37,780 bases of DNA from NCBI GenBank assembly GCA_017455585.1, contig JAFSZU010000184.1:1-37780 (forward strand), in the 5' to 3' direction. Below are positions 18,909-26,278 of this stretch, piece by piece. The position numbers were made by a program, and so were the translations under genes. This DNA is from Bacteroidaceae bacterium. Lineage in GTDB: Bacteria > Bacteroidota > Bacteroidia > Bacteroidales > Bacteroidaceae. Under the pieces are notes generated by a model. The model was not told the origin of the DNA. It made no database searches and was given only the letters and a program-made list of their open reading frames with translations. The first letter of the stretch is position 1. Each line of letters opens with the position of its first letter.

Positions 18909-18960
18909 ACGCGGGTGTGAAGGGCTCATCTGTCATTGGTGAGTTGCTTCACACCCGCGT
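18909..18960. terminator. Two-way terminator hairpin between rlmL and the M16 peptidase gene
   Basis: ACGCGGGTGTGAAG (18909-18922) pairs with CTTCACACCCGCGT (18947-18960). The loop can form a second small stem (CTCA/TGAG). Genes on both sides converge on it. Confidence 0.8.
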
Positions 18961-18982
18961 GTCTTGTCAGGCTGTTTGCCTC

Positions 18983-21808
18983 CTATTGCTCGGGCTTCAT
19001 GACCACACGGACGCGATTGCCGTCGGTCTGGATGGTGACAGCCATCTGGCGGACGTTGTCGGTGGTGATGCCGCTGATAATCTGTTCATAGTCCTTGGCG
19101 GGGTCATAGCTGCGGCGGTCGATGCTGGCGATGCGGCCCATCCACCAGCCGTTCTCGCGCTGGTTCTGCTTGAAGGTCTTGAGCAGATACTCCTTGGCCT
19201 TGGTAAGACTTTCCTCGCTGACTCCGTTCTGGCAGACATCGTCGAAGACATCCTGCACAATCTGCAGACAGGTGTCGGTCATCTCAGGCTTCAGGGGGAA
19301 GGCTGTCTGCAGGACGTAGCGCGGCCGGTCGTCGGTGCCGCGGGTAATCATGCCGTTGGCACTGGTGGTGTAGGCAGCACCCAGCTCCTCGCGGATCTTC
19401 TTCAGGTAGGTCTCTGCCATGCAGTTGCCGAGGATGGTCATCAGCACGGTGTTGCGCACGGTCATCTCCGTGTCGCCGATCCATGCGCAGACGATGAAGC
19501 TCTGGGGTGTCTCCATCTTCTTCTCGTAGATATTGTCTATCTGGCCTGTGACGAAGTTCAGTCCTGGGTCAACAGCCTTGTCCTTGCGCTTCACGCGGGG
19601 CAGGGTGGCCAGATACTGGGCAGCGAGGTCGCGGATTTGCTGCTCGTCGATGTTGCCGATGAAGAGGAAGGTGAAGTCGCTGGCATCGGCGAAGCGGTCG
19701 GCCCACATCTGCATGATGCGGTCATAATTCACTTTGTCCACATCTGCTTCCATGAGCGGAGTGATGCGCGGATGGTGGCCATAGATGGTGGCTTGGATGC
19801 TGTCGCTGAGGCTGGCCATGGGGTTGAGGCTCTTGTTGCGCAGGTTCTCGCGGAGGCTCTGCAGGTATGCTCCCACGGCTTCCTCGTCCTTCTCGCGGGG
19901 CTGGAAGGTCATGTAGATGAGCTCGAAGAGCGTTTGGATGTCCTTCTTGCTGCTGTAGCCGGAGAAGTTCTCCTCGCGCACATCCACGTTGGCACTGCTG
20001 CTGACGTTCTTGCCGGCCAGAGCCTTGGTGAGCTCGGTGTTGGAGAAACCACCAATCTTGGACATGCCCATCACGCCGTCAAAGGCTTCGAGGTTGATGC
20101 GCTCGCTGTCTGGGTAGCGACCCATGCCGCCCTCGCTCCAGGCCATCATGCGGATCTCGTCGTCCTTGAAGTCGGTCTGCTTCATGATGACGCGCACGCC
20201 GTTGCTCAGGGTCAGCACCTTGCTGTCACAGGGGCCGGCCTTCTCCTTCTTGACCTTGCCGGCCTTGGGCAGGTTCTCAATCAGCGGACCCGTCTTCACG
20301 TTATCCACCCAGGCGGTGAGCTGTGCGCTCTGAGCGGCGTGGATGGCATCCAGCAGTTGCTGCTCGTTGGGAATCACCAGACTTTCCTTCTCAGGGTTGA
20401 GGGAGAGCACGACGAGGTTGGAGTCTGTGCGCCCAACGAACTGCTGGAATGTCATGTTGATGGCCTGTGGCGGTAGCTGAGGCAGAATGGCCTTGAGCAT
20501 CTGATATTCGGTCTCAATGCCAGGGATGGGCTCGTTGTTCAGGAAGGAACGATAGTACTCGTGGGCGTATGCGATGCTCTTCTGCTTCTCGCGGTTGTTG
20601 TAGAGCTGTTCGATGCCAGAGAGGCGGTTCAACACGGCGCGATCCACCTCGCCCTTGGTGAAGCCGAACTGCTGGGCACGATAGACCTCTTCCATGGCAG
20701 TGCGCACAGCATCTTCCACACGACCCTCCTTGGGTGCCACCTCGATATTGAAAGCTCCCGTGACCTTGCTGGAGAGCAGGAAGGCACCGTCATCCACGCT
20801 GGCACCGCGGAACGGGCAGTCGGCCTTCTGCGAGAGTTCTTCCAGACGCTGGTTCAAGATATTGCAGGCAATTCCCTTGATGGCTTCGGCCACATACACG
20901 GCAGCGGTGTTGCGGAGGCTGTCTGGGATAGCCTCGTGCTTCATGCTGATCATGACCACCTGCTGAGTCACCTCCGGATCCTTGTCGCTCACGACGATGG
21001 CCTCGGTGTTGTCTGGCACGCTGTAGTACTCGCGCTTGGCCACGGGCTGCTGCACGGTGATGGGACCGAAGAGATTTCGGATCTTGCCCTCTATCTGCTC
21101 CACATCCACGTCGCCCACGACGATGATGCCCTGTAGGTCAGGACGATACCACTTGTGATAGTAGGCACGAAGCGTGTCGTATGGGCAGCCGTCCACCACT
21201 TCCATCAGTCCGATGGGGAAGCGGCGACCGAAGCGTCCGGGCATCAGCTTCTCCAGATTGCGCACCAGAATGCGGGTGAAGCCCGTGTTGCGCATGCGCC
21301 ACTCGCCGTGAATCACACCGCGCTCCTTGTCGATTTCTTTGCCGTCGAGCGTCAGGTCGTGGCTCCAGTCATGCAGGATGAGCAAGCAGGAGTCGATGGC
21401 TCCCTCGCGCGCGGGTACATTATCTATATTATATACGGTCTCCTCCACGCTGGTGTAGGCGTTGAGCTGGGCACCGAACTTCACGCCGATGCTTTCCAGA
21501 TACTCGATGAGGGTGCTGTCCGGGAAGTGTTTGGTGCCGTTGAAGCACATGTGCTCCAGGAAGTGAGCGAGACCGCGCTGACTCTCCTCCTCCTGGATGG
21601 AGCCCACCTTCTGGGCGATGTAGAAGAAGGCTTGGTTCTTGGGCTCCTCGTTGTGACGGATGTAGTAGGTCAGGCCGTTGTCCAGATGTCCCACCCGCAC
21701 CTTGGGGTCAACGGGAAGGGGTTGCATCATTTGTTCCATGCCCTGCGCGGAGGCCTGTAAGGCTGTGCAGACGAGGGCGAAAGCAGTAAGAATCTGTTTC
21801 AGTTTCAT
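18983..21808 (-). CDS. Secreted M16-family zinc peptidase (insulinase/PqqL type)
   Basis: The 941-residue protein has a signal peptide (MKLKQILTAFALVCTALQAS-AQ) and two M16 halves, as in PqqL. The N-terminal half is catalytic: inverted zinc motif H82-F-L-E85-H86 in GLAHFLEHMCFNGT and third ligand E162, exactly 76 residues after H86. The C-terminal half (from about residue 520) has lost the zinc motif and forms the lid. It should act in the periplasm or outer membrane on peptides or misfolded proteins. Length is normal for Bacteroidales M16 proteins. It shares a divergent promoter region with pyrE and has its own -7 box. Confidence 0.93.
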   Translation of the reverse strand: MKLKQILTAFALVCTALQASAQGMEQMMQPLPVDPKVRVGHLDNGLTYYIRHNEEPKNQAFFYIAQKVGSIQEEESQRGLAHFLEHMCFNGTKHFPDSTLIEYLESIGVKFGAQLNAYTSVEETVYNIDNVPAREGAIDSCLLILHDWSHDLTLDGKEIDKERGVIHGEWRMRNTGFTRILVRNLEKLMPGRFGRRFPIGLMEVVDGCPYDTLRAYYHKWYRPDLQGIIVVGDVDVEQIEGKIRNLFGPITVQQPVAKREYYSVPDNTEAIVVSDKDPEVTQQVVMISMKHEAIPDSLRNTAAVYVAEAIKGIACNILNQRLEELSQKADCPFRGASVDDGAFLLSSKVTGAFNIEVAPKEGRVEDAVRTAMEEVYRAQQFGFTKGEVDRAVLNRLSGIEQLYNNREKQKSIAYAHEYYRSFLNNEPIPGIETEYQMLKAILPQLPPQAINMTFQQFVGRTDSNLVVLSLNPEKESLVIPNEQQLLDAIHAAQSAQLTAWVDNVKTGPLIENLPKAGKVKKEKAGPCDSKVLTLSNGVRVIMKQTDFKDDEIRMMAWSEGGMGRYPDSERINLEAFDGVMGMSKIGGFSNTELTKALAGKNVSSSANVDVREENFSGYSSKKDIQTLFELIYMTFQPREKDEEAVGAYLQSLRENLRNKSLNPMASLSDSIQATIYGHHPRITPLMEADVDKVNYDRIMQMWADRFADASDFTFLFIGNIDEQQIRDLAAQYLATLPRVKRKDKAVDPGLNFVTGQIDNIYEKKMETPQSFIVCAWIGDTEMTVRNTVLMTILGNCMAETYLKKIREELGAAYTTSANGMITRGTDDRPRYVLQTAFPLKPEMTDTCLQIVQDVFDDVCQNGVSEESLTKAKEYLLKTFKQNQRENGWWMGRIASIDRRSYDPAKDYEQIISGITTDNVRQMAVTIQTDGNRVRVVMKPEQ

Positions 21809-21889
21809 TGTTAATGATGGGTTTATGAAATTTTGTAAGTTTGTGAGTTTACGAGGTTATGAGGTTATCAGTTTTGTGCAATTTGGGCG

Positions 21890-21897
21890 CAAAAGTA
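21890..21897 (-). promoter_or_regulatory. Promoter -7 box for the M16 peptidase gene
   Basis: TACTTTTG on the minus strand, 81 bases before the ATG at 21808. Confidence 0.6.
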
Positions 21898-21994
21898 CGA
21901 AAGAATCTCCATACAGAGGCATGATATACATCTATTTTTTGCCTCTTGATGCGATTTCATGCCTAAAAGTGACCTTGCGCGTTGATATTTTACG

Positions 21995-22002
21995 TACCTT
22001 TG
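21995..22002 (+). promoter_or_regulatory. Promoter -7 box for pyrE
   Basis: TACCTTTG lies 79 bases before the pyrE ATG, with CTTG at 21974 as a weak -33 element. The leader it makes consists largely of AAATTGTC/AAATCGT repeats. Confidence 0.65.
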
Positions 22003-22023
22003 CGGCGACAAAAGGCAAAATTC

Positions 22024-22079
22024 ATAAATTGTCAAATCGTAAATTGTCAAATCGTAAATTGTCAAATCGTCAAATCAAT
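22024..22079 (+). repeat. AAATTGTC/AAATCGT array in the pyrE leader
   Basis: Alternating AAATTGTC and AAATCGT words repeat about seven times and end two bases before the pyrE ATG. The array is therefore in the 5' leader, where it could affect ribosome access. Confidence 0.9.
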
Positions 22080-22081
22080 AT

Positions 22082-22714
22082 ATGGATACACTGAAGACTA
22101 TATTTGCAGCCAAGCTGCTGAAGGTAAAAGCGATTAAACTGCAACCCACCAACCCGTTCACCTGGGCCAGCGGATGGAAGTCACCCTTCTACTGCGATAA
22201 CCGCAAGACACTGTCCTACCCCGAACTGCGCTCCTTCGTCAAGTTGGAGACGGCGCGCCTCATCATGGAGAACTTCCCCGAGGCCGAGGCCGTGGCAGGC
22301 GTGGCCACGGGGGCCATCCCGCAGGGAGCCCTCGTGGCCGATGTGCTGGCATTGCCCTTTGTCTATGTGCGCAGCAAACCCAAGGATCATGGTCTGGAGA
22401 ACCTCATCGAGGGCGAACTGCGACCCGGCATGAAGGTGATTGTGGTGGAAGACCTCATCTCCACGGGCGGCAGCTCGCTGAAAGCTGTCGAGGCCATCCG
22501 CCAGAACGGATGCGAGGTCGTGGGCATGGTGGCCGCCTACACTTATGGCTTCACCGTGGCCGAGAAGGCATTCAAGGAAGCCGGAGTGAAGCTGTTGACG
22601 CTCACCAACTACGAGGCCGTGGTGGCCGAGGCCCTGCGCACAGGGTATATCAAGGAGAGCGACGTGGCACTCCTCAACGAATGGCGCAAAGACCCCGCCA
22701 ACTGGAAGAAGTAA
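22082..22714 (+). CDS. pyrE: Orotate phosphoribosyltransferase
   Basis: The 210-residue enzyme joins orotate to PRPP to give OMP, the fifth step of UMP synthesis. It shows SGWKSPFYCDNRKTLSYP (orotate side), GVATGAIPQGALVAD, the flexible-loop lysines YVRSKPKDHG and the PRPP motif VIVVEDLISTGGSS. Length is normal. With upp, about 2.8 kb downstream, the region supplies UMP both by synthesis and by salvage. Repeat arrays lie directly on both ends: one finishes two bases before the ATG, and the other begins with the stop codon. Confidence 0.96.
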   Translation: MDTLKTIFAAKLLKVKAIKLQPTNPFTWASGWKSPFYCDNRKTLSYPELRSFVKLETARLIMENFPEAEAVAGVATGAIPQGALVADVLALPFVYVRSKPKDHGLENLIEGELRPGMKVIVVEDLISTGGSSLKAVEAIRQNGCEVVGMVAAYTYGFTVAEKAFKEAGVKLLTLTNYEAVVAEALRTGYIKESDVALLNEWRKDPANWKK

Positions 22715-22750
22715 ATTGTCGAATCGTAAATCGTCTAATTGTCCAATCAC
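22712..22750 (+). repeat. AAATTGTC/AAATCGT array after pyrE
   Basis: TAAATTGTC GAATCGTAAATCGTC and TAATTGTCC begin on the pyrE stop codon and end just before the next ATG at 22754. This is the same family as the array in front of pyrE. Confidence 0.85.
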
Positions 22751-22753
22751 CCC

Positions 22754-23236
22754 ATGACCAAGTTCGAAAGCACAATCAAGCAGATACATTTCCCGCAGTC
22801 GGCGGTATTCAACAAGTTGGCGGACCTCAACAACCTGTCTGTCCTTCGGGAGCGGGTCAATGACCCCGCCTTCATCGAACAACTGCGTGCCAGCGGACAA
22901 GTGCCCGAGGAAAAACTCGGACAAATCACCGAGATGGCTGGCCAGCTGGAGTTCACACGGGACACCGTGACCCTGCCCAACTCGCCCATTGGTGCCGTGA
23001 CACTCCGCATCGTGGAGCGCGACGAACCCAAATGCGTGAAGTTTGCCGTCGAGGGTGCGCCCATTCAGGCAAACCTCTGGGTGCAAGTGCTGCCCACCAA
23101 CACCTACGAGAGCAAGATGCGCTGCACCATCGGTGCAGAACTGAACTTCCTCATGCGGCAGATGGCCAAGAAGCCCCTGCAGGAGGGCGTGGAGAAACTG
23201 GCCGACATGCTGGCAATGATACCATACGGATATTAA
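22754..23236 (+). CDS. SRPBCC/START-like family protein
   Basis: The 160-residue protein starts MTKFESTIKQIHFPQSAVFN and runs through KLADLNNL, TLPNSPIGAVTLRIVERDEP and KVKF-like KCVKFAVEG. It ends in helix FLMRQMAKKPLQEGVEKLAD. The pattern of an initial strand with FESxIK, helices, a curved sheet and a long C-terminal helix fits the SRPBCC (polyketide cyclase/START) fold, which binds hydrophobic ligands. Gene order pyrE - this gene - argH is one I associate with Bacteroidales. The ligand and job are unknown. ATG 22754 is used; the upstream frame from 22739 is repeat-derived. Confidence 0.7.
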   Translation: MTKFESTIKQIHFPQSAVFNKLADLNNLSVLRERVNDPAFIEQLRASGQVPEEKLGQITEMAGQLEFTRDTVTLPNSPIGAVTLRIVERDEPKCVKFAVEGAPIQANLWVQVLPTNTYESKMRCTIGAELNFLMRQMAKKPLQEGVEKLADMLAMIPYGY

Positions 23237-23258
23237 CTCAATCTATTCAATCTTACTC

Positions 23259-23452
23259 ACCACAGATTTCTTCAAGTGTAAAGCGTCGCAAGCGCCGAGC
23301 GCACAGATTAAACGGTTTTTCCTCTAATGAATATTAAATGTCTTTTCAATATTCCACAGATTAGTTTAGTGTGTCACTATAATCTGTGTAATAATAAATA
23401 AGAATTTAAAGGGAGGGGACATGAATCCGTGTAATCCGTGTAATCTGTGGTG
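23259..23452. repeat. CACAGATT-type repeat region before argH
   Basis: CACCACAGATT near 23260 pairs with the inverted TAATCTGTGGTG ending near 23452. CACAGATTA (23302), CCACAGATTAG (23354) and AATCTGTGTAAT (23381) lie between. It fills the 231-base gap before argH. No gene or promoter box was seen here. Confidence 0.8.
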
Positions 23453-23467
23453 TAAAAGATAATTGTT

Positions 23468-24814
23468 ATGGCAAGTAAGTTATGGGAAAAGAGTACGGTG
23501 ATGACCGCAGAGATTGAGCGGTTCACCGTGGGACGTGACCGGGAACTGGACGTGTTGCTGGCCGAGAGTGATGTGCTGGGTTCGCTGGCTCACACCACAA
23601 TGCTGCAAACCATCGGGTTGTTGACAGCAGACGAGCTGACCGCTATTCACCGCGAACTGCGTGCCATCTTGCAGGAAATCAAGGGGGGACGATTTATTAT
23701 CGAAGAAGGAGTGGAGGACGTTCATTCCCAGGTGGAACTGCTGCTGACGCGCCGATTGGGCGACGTGGGCAAGAAGATTCACAGCGGACGCTCGCGCAAT
23801 GACCAGGTACTCTTGGACTTGAAGCTGTGGACACGCCGCCAGCTGCGCGACGTGGTGGCACTGGTCAAGACACTCTTCGACGAGCTGCAAGCCCAGAGCG
23901 AGAAATACAAGCATGTACTCATGCCAGGCTACACGCACTTGCAGGTGGCCATGCCCAGCTCGTTTGGCCTCTGGTTTGGAGCTTACGCTGAGAGCCTGGC
24001 CGATGACATGCTGTTCTTGCAAGCCGCTTATCGTCTCGTGAACCGCAATCCGCTGGGTTCTGCCGCTGGTTACGGCTCCAGTTTTCCCCTCGACCGCCAG
24101 CTGACCACAGACCTTTTGGGCTTCGACTCCATGAACTACAACGTGGTGTATGCACAGATGGGGCGTGGCAAGATGGAGCGCAACGTCAGCTTCGCCCTTG
24201 CTTCCGTGGCGGGCACGCTGGCCAAGCTGGCCTTCGACGCTTGCTTGTTCAACTCGCAGAACTTCGGCTTCGTGAAGCTGCCCGACGACTGCACCACGGG
24301 CAGCAGCATCATGCCGCACAAGAAGAACCCCGATGTCTTCGAGCTTACCCGTGCCAAGTGTAACAAGCTGCAGGCACTGCCCCAACAGGTCACCCTCATT
24401 ATGAACAACCTGCCCTGTGGCTACTTCCGCGACCTGCAAACCCTAAAAGAGGTGTTCCTGCCCGCCTTTGATGAACTGAAGGACTGTCTGCGCATGACCA
24501 CCTATATTATCTCGCGCATCCGCGTGAACGAGCACATTCTGGACGACCCGCGCTATGACCTGATGTTCTCTGTGGAGGAAGTCAACCGTCTGGCCGCCAG
24601 CGGTATGCCCTTTCGCGATGCCTATAAGAAGGTGGGCCTCGACATCGAGGCGGGCCGCTTTACCCCTGTCAAGGAAGTGCACCACACCCACCCCGGCAGC
24701 ATCGGCAACCTCTGCAACGACCGCATCGCCGCCCTCTTCCAGTCGGTGCTCGAAGGTTTCCCCTTCGAGAAAGTGGAAGCAGCAGAACTGCGGCTCGCAG
24801 GAATTGAGAGTTGA
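23468..24814 (+). CDS. argH: Argininosuccinate lyase
   Basis: The 448-residue enzyme splits argininosuccinate to arginine and fumarate. It has VEDVHSQVELLLTRRLG, the HSGRSRNDQVLLDL helix, YTHLQVAMPSSFG with the catalytic His, and the fumarase-superfamily signature GSSIMPHKKNPD with the catalytic serine. Length is slightly short of the 455-460 usual elsewhere but normal for Bacteroidales. Together with the ArgE-type deacylase at 6904 it shows a working arginine pathway, although the genes are not clustered. The stop codon is the TGA of TTGAAAG, so translation ends inside the heptamer array that follows. Confidence 0.96.
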   Translation: MASKLWEKSTVMTAEIERFTVGRDRELDVLLAESDVLGSLAHTTMLQTIGLLTADELTAIHRELRAILQEIKGGRFIIEEGVEDVHSQVELLLTRRLGDVGKKIHSGRSRNDQVLLDLKLWTRRQLRDVVALVKTLFDELQAQSEKYKHVLMPGYTHLQVAMPSSFGLWFGAYAESLADDMLFLQAAYRLVNRNPLGSAAGYGSSFPLDRQLTTDLLGFDSMNYNVVYAQMGRGKMERNVSFALASVAGTLAKLAFDACLFNSQNFGFVKLPDDCTTGSSIMPHKKNPDVFELTRAKCNKLQALPQQVTLIMNNLPCGYFRDLQTLKEVFLPAFDELKDCLRMTTYIISRIRVNEHILDDPRYDLMFSVEEVNRLAASGMPFRDAYKKVGLDIEAGRFTPVKEVHHTHPGSIGNLCNDRIAALFQSVLEGFPFEKVEAAELRLAGIES

Positions 24815-24838
24815 AAGTTAATAGTTGAAAGTTGAAAG
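24807..24838 (-). repeat. AACTTTC heptamer array on the argH stop codon
   Basis: TTGAAAG words (the reverse complement of the AACTTTC family) are repeated three to four times. The first contains the argH stop. Confidence 0.85.
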
Positions 24839-24847
24839 ACAAACTTG

Positions 24848-24978
24848 CCCATAAGTCACATGAGTCCTATGCGGCCTATGAGTCACATGTGGCTCATAAG
24901 TCCCATAAGCCTCATAAGTCCTATGTGGTCAGCTTACTCTTTTTCCTTCTTCAACTTTCAACTTTCAACTTTCAACTA
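24848..24978 (+). repeat. ATAAGTC and AACTTTC arrays at the start of a lipoprotein gene
   Basis: About eight CATAAGTC/CATGAGTC/ATGTGGCTC words (24848-24926) are followed, after a hydrophobic stretch, by three to four AACTTTC heptamers (24950-24978). The second array encodes part of the signal peptide of the downstream lipoprotein. Confidence 0.88.
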
Positions 24979-25482
24979 TTCACTCTCCTCTCCTGCTCCG
25001 AGGCAGAGCGCCTCAACGACTCCTTTCCTGCCTACTTCGTGTTTCGCGGCACCAACACGGTGCCGCAGCTGAACGCCGCCATGGGTGGGCTGGGCGAGTT
25101 CTGCACCATTCAGGATCAGGGCGCAACTCTCCTTTTCGCTAACATGGGCGGCTCCACACCTGTCAACAAAACTGCCGTGGAAGGATACCAGGGTTTCCGG
25201 CTCGGACGCAGCGGCGGACTCATTGTGGGCCAGCCCACACTGATGAGCGACACGCCGGGCGTGGTCTGCTATGACCTGCTGTGCCCCGACTGCTATGAAG
25301 ATGGTCTCAATCGGTTTCTGCAGCTGACAAGCAGTGGAATGGTGACCTGCAAAGGTTGCCAGCGCACCTACAACCTCAACAACCTTGGCATTCTGGAAAA
25401 AGGCGAGGCTGGCAAGCGGTCACGCCTTTTCCGCTATAAATGCTCACATCGTTCATATACCTTATACATTGACAACCGATGA
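24925..25482 (+). CDS. Small lipoprotein with two CxxC pairs (Rieske-like or zinc-ribbon-like)
   Basis: From GTG 24925 the product is 185 residues. Its signal peptide is MVSLLFFLLQ followed by [14 protein letters not shown], with lipobox LLSC and C24 as the lipid-modified residue. The mature part has FVFRGTNTVPQLNAAMGGLG, FCTIQDQGATLLFAN, GLIVGQPTL and, near the C-terminus, CPDC and CKGC about 30 residues apart. Two CxxC pairs suggest a bound zinc or a degenerate Rieske-like site. I do not know a function. The frame stays open to a TTG at 24832, but that region only translates repeats (HKSHESYAAYESHVAHKS), so GTG 24925 is preferred. Its last four bases overlap upp (ATGA), showing coupling with uracil salvage. 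Confidence 0.65.
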   Translation: MVSLLFFLLQLSTFNFQLFTLLSCSEAERLNDSFPAYFVFRGTNTVPQLNAAMGGLGEFCTIQDQGATLLFANMGGSTPVNKTAVEGYQGFRLGRSGGLIVGQPTLMSDTPGVVCYDLLCPDCYEDGLNRFLQLTSSGMVTCKGCQRTYNLNNLGILEKGEAGKRSRLFRYKCSHRSYTLYIDNR

Positions 25483-26135
25483 AAATCATTGACTTTTCCC
25501 AGCAGAACACCGTTATCAACCAGTACATGGCCGAGCTGCGCGACAAGAGCTACCAGCGCAACCGCCACCTCTTCCGCTTCAACGTGCAGCGCGTGGGCGA
25601 GATGATGGCCTACGAACTCTCCAAGGAACTGGAGTTCAAGCCCAAGACCGTGCACACACCCCTCGGACAGCTCGATATCCCCCTGCCCAAGGATGACCTG
25701 CTCATCGCCACCGTCCTGCGTGCAGGCCTACCCTTCCACGAGGGCTTCCTGCATGTCTTTGACCATGCTGCCAACGGCTTCGTCTCGGCATACCGCATGT
25801 ACACCAACCGCGAGCACACCGAGGTGGGCATTCACACCGAGTACATGGCCGCTCCCTCCTGCAAGGGCAAGACCCTCGTCATCGTTGACCCCATGCTGGC
25901 CACAGGTGGCAGCATGGCTGCCAGTTACGAGGCACTGGTCAAAACGGGAACACCCAAGAAGGTGCACATCTGTTGCGTCATTGCCACCCCCGAAGGGCTG
26001 GAAGTACTGCGCCAGACACTCCCCGAGGATGCTACCGTCTGGTGCGCTGCCATTGACCCAGGCATGAATGCCAACAAGTACATCGTTCCGGGCTTCGGCG
26101 ACTGTGGCGACCTTTGCTACGGCGAGAAGCTCTGA
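25479..26135 (+). CDS. upp: Uracil phosphoribosyltransferase
   Basis: The 218-residue enzyme converts uracil and PRPP to UMP. It shows TVLRAGLPFHEGFLHVFDHA, the PRPP-binding motif VIVDPMLATGGSMAAS and the uracil-binding C-terminal part (PGFGDCGDLCYGEKL). The start ATG overlaps the stop of the small lipoprotein gene by four bases. A strong terminator hairpin follows 85 bases downstream. Length is close to the family norm of about 210. Confidence 0.93.
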   Translation: MKIIDFSQQNTVINQYMAELRDKSYQRNRHLFRFNVQRVGEMMAYELSKELEFKPKTVHTPLGQLDIPLPKDDLLIATVLRAGLPFHEGFLHVFDHAANGFVSAYRMYTNREHTEVGIHTEYMAAPSCKGKTLVIVDPMLATGGSMAASYEALVKTGTPKKVHICCVIATPEGLEVLRQTLPEDATVWCAAIDPGMNANKYIVPGFGDCGDLCYGEKL

Positions 26136-26219
26136 TCTCCCACACGTAGTTACAATTCAGGAAAGGCACGCCGTTACTGCATGCAGATGTGACGCGATCA
26201 TTCATAGAACACACACAAA

Positions 26220-26249
26220 AGCGGGCAGGTCCTCAGAGACCTGCCCGCT
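26220..26249. terminator. Terminator hairpin between upp and secDF
   Basis: AGCGGGCAGGTC and GACCTGCCCGCT form a perfect 12-bp stem with a six-base loop (CTCAGA). It lies between convergent genes, with A-rich sequence on the left, which acts as a T run for the minus strand. Confidence 0.85.
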
Positions 26250-26278
26250 GCGTATTATTGGATGATGATTGACAGTCG

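Noticed and set aside
18917..20476. 519-codon plus-strand frame opposite the M16 peptidase gene
   Set aside because: It is a shadow of the M16 coding region, which has the zinc motif and correct spacing on the minus strand.
24832..24924. TTG 24832 as the start of the small lipoprotein
   Set aside because: The first 31 codons are only translated repeats. GTG 24925 gives a compact signal peptide and lipobox.
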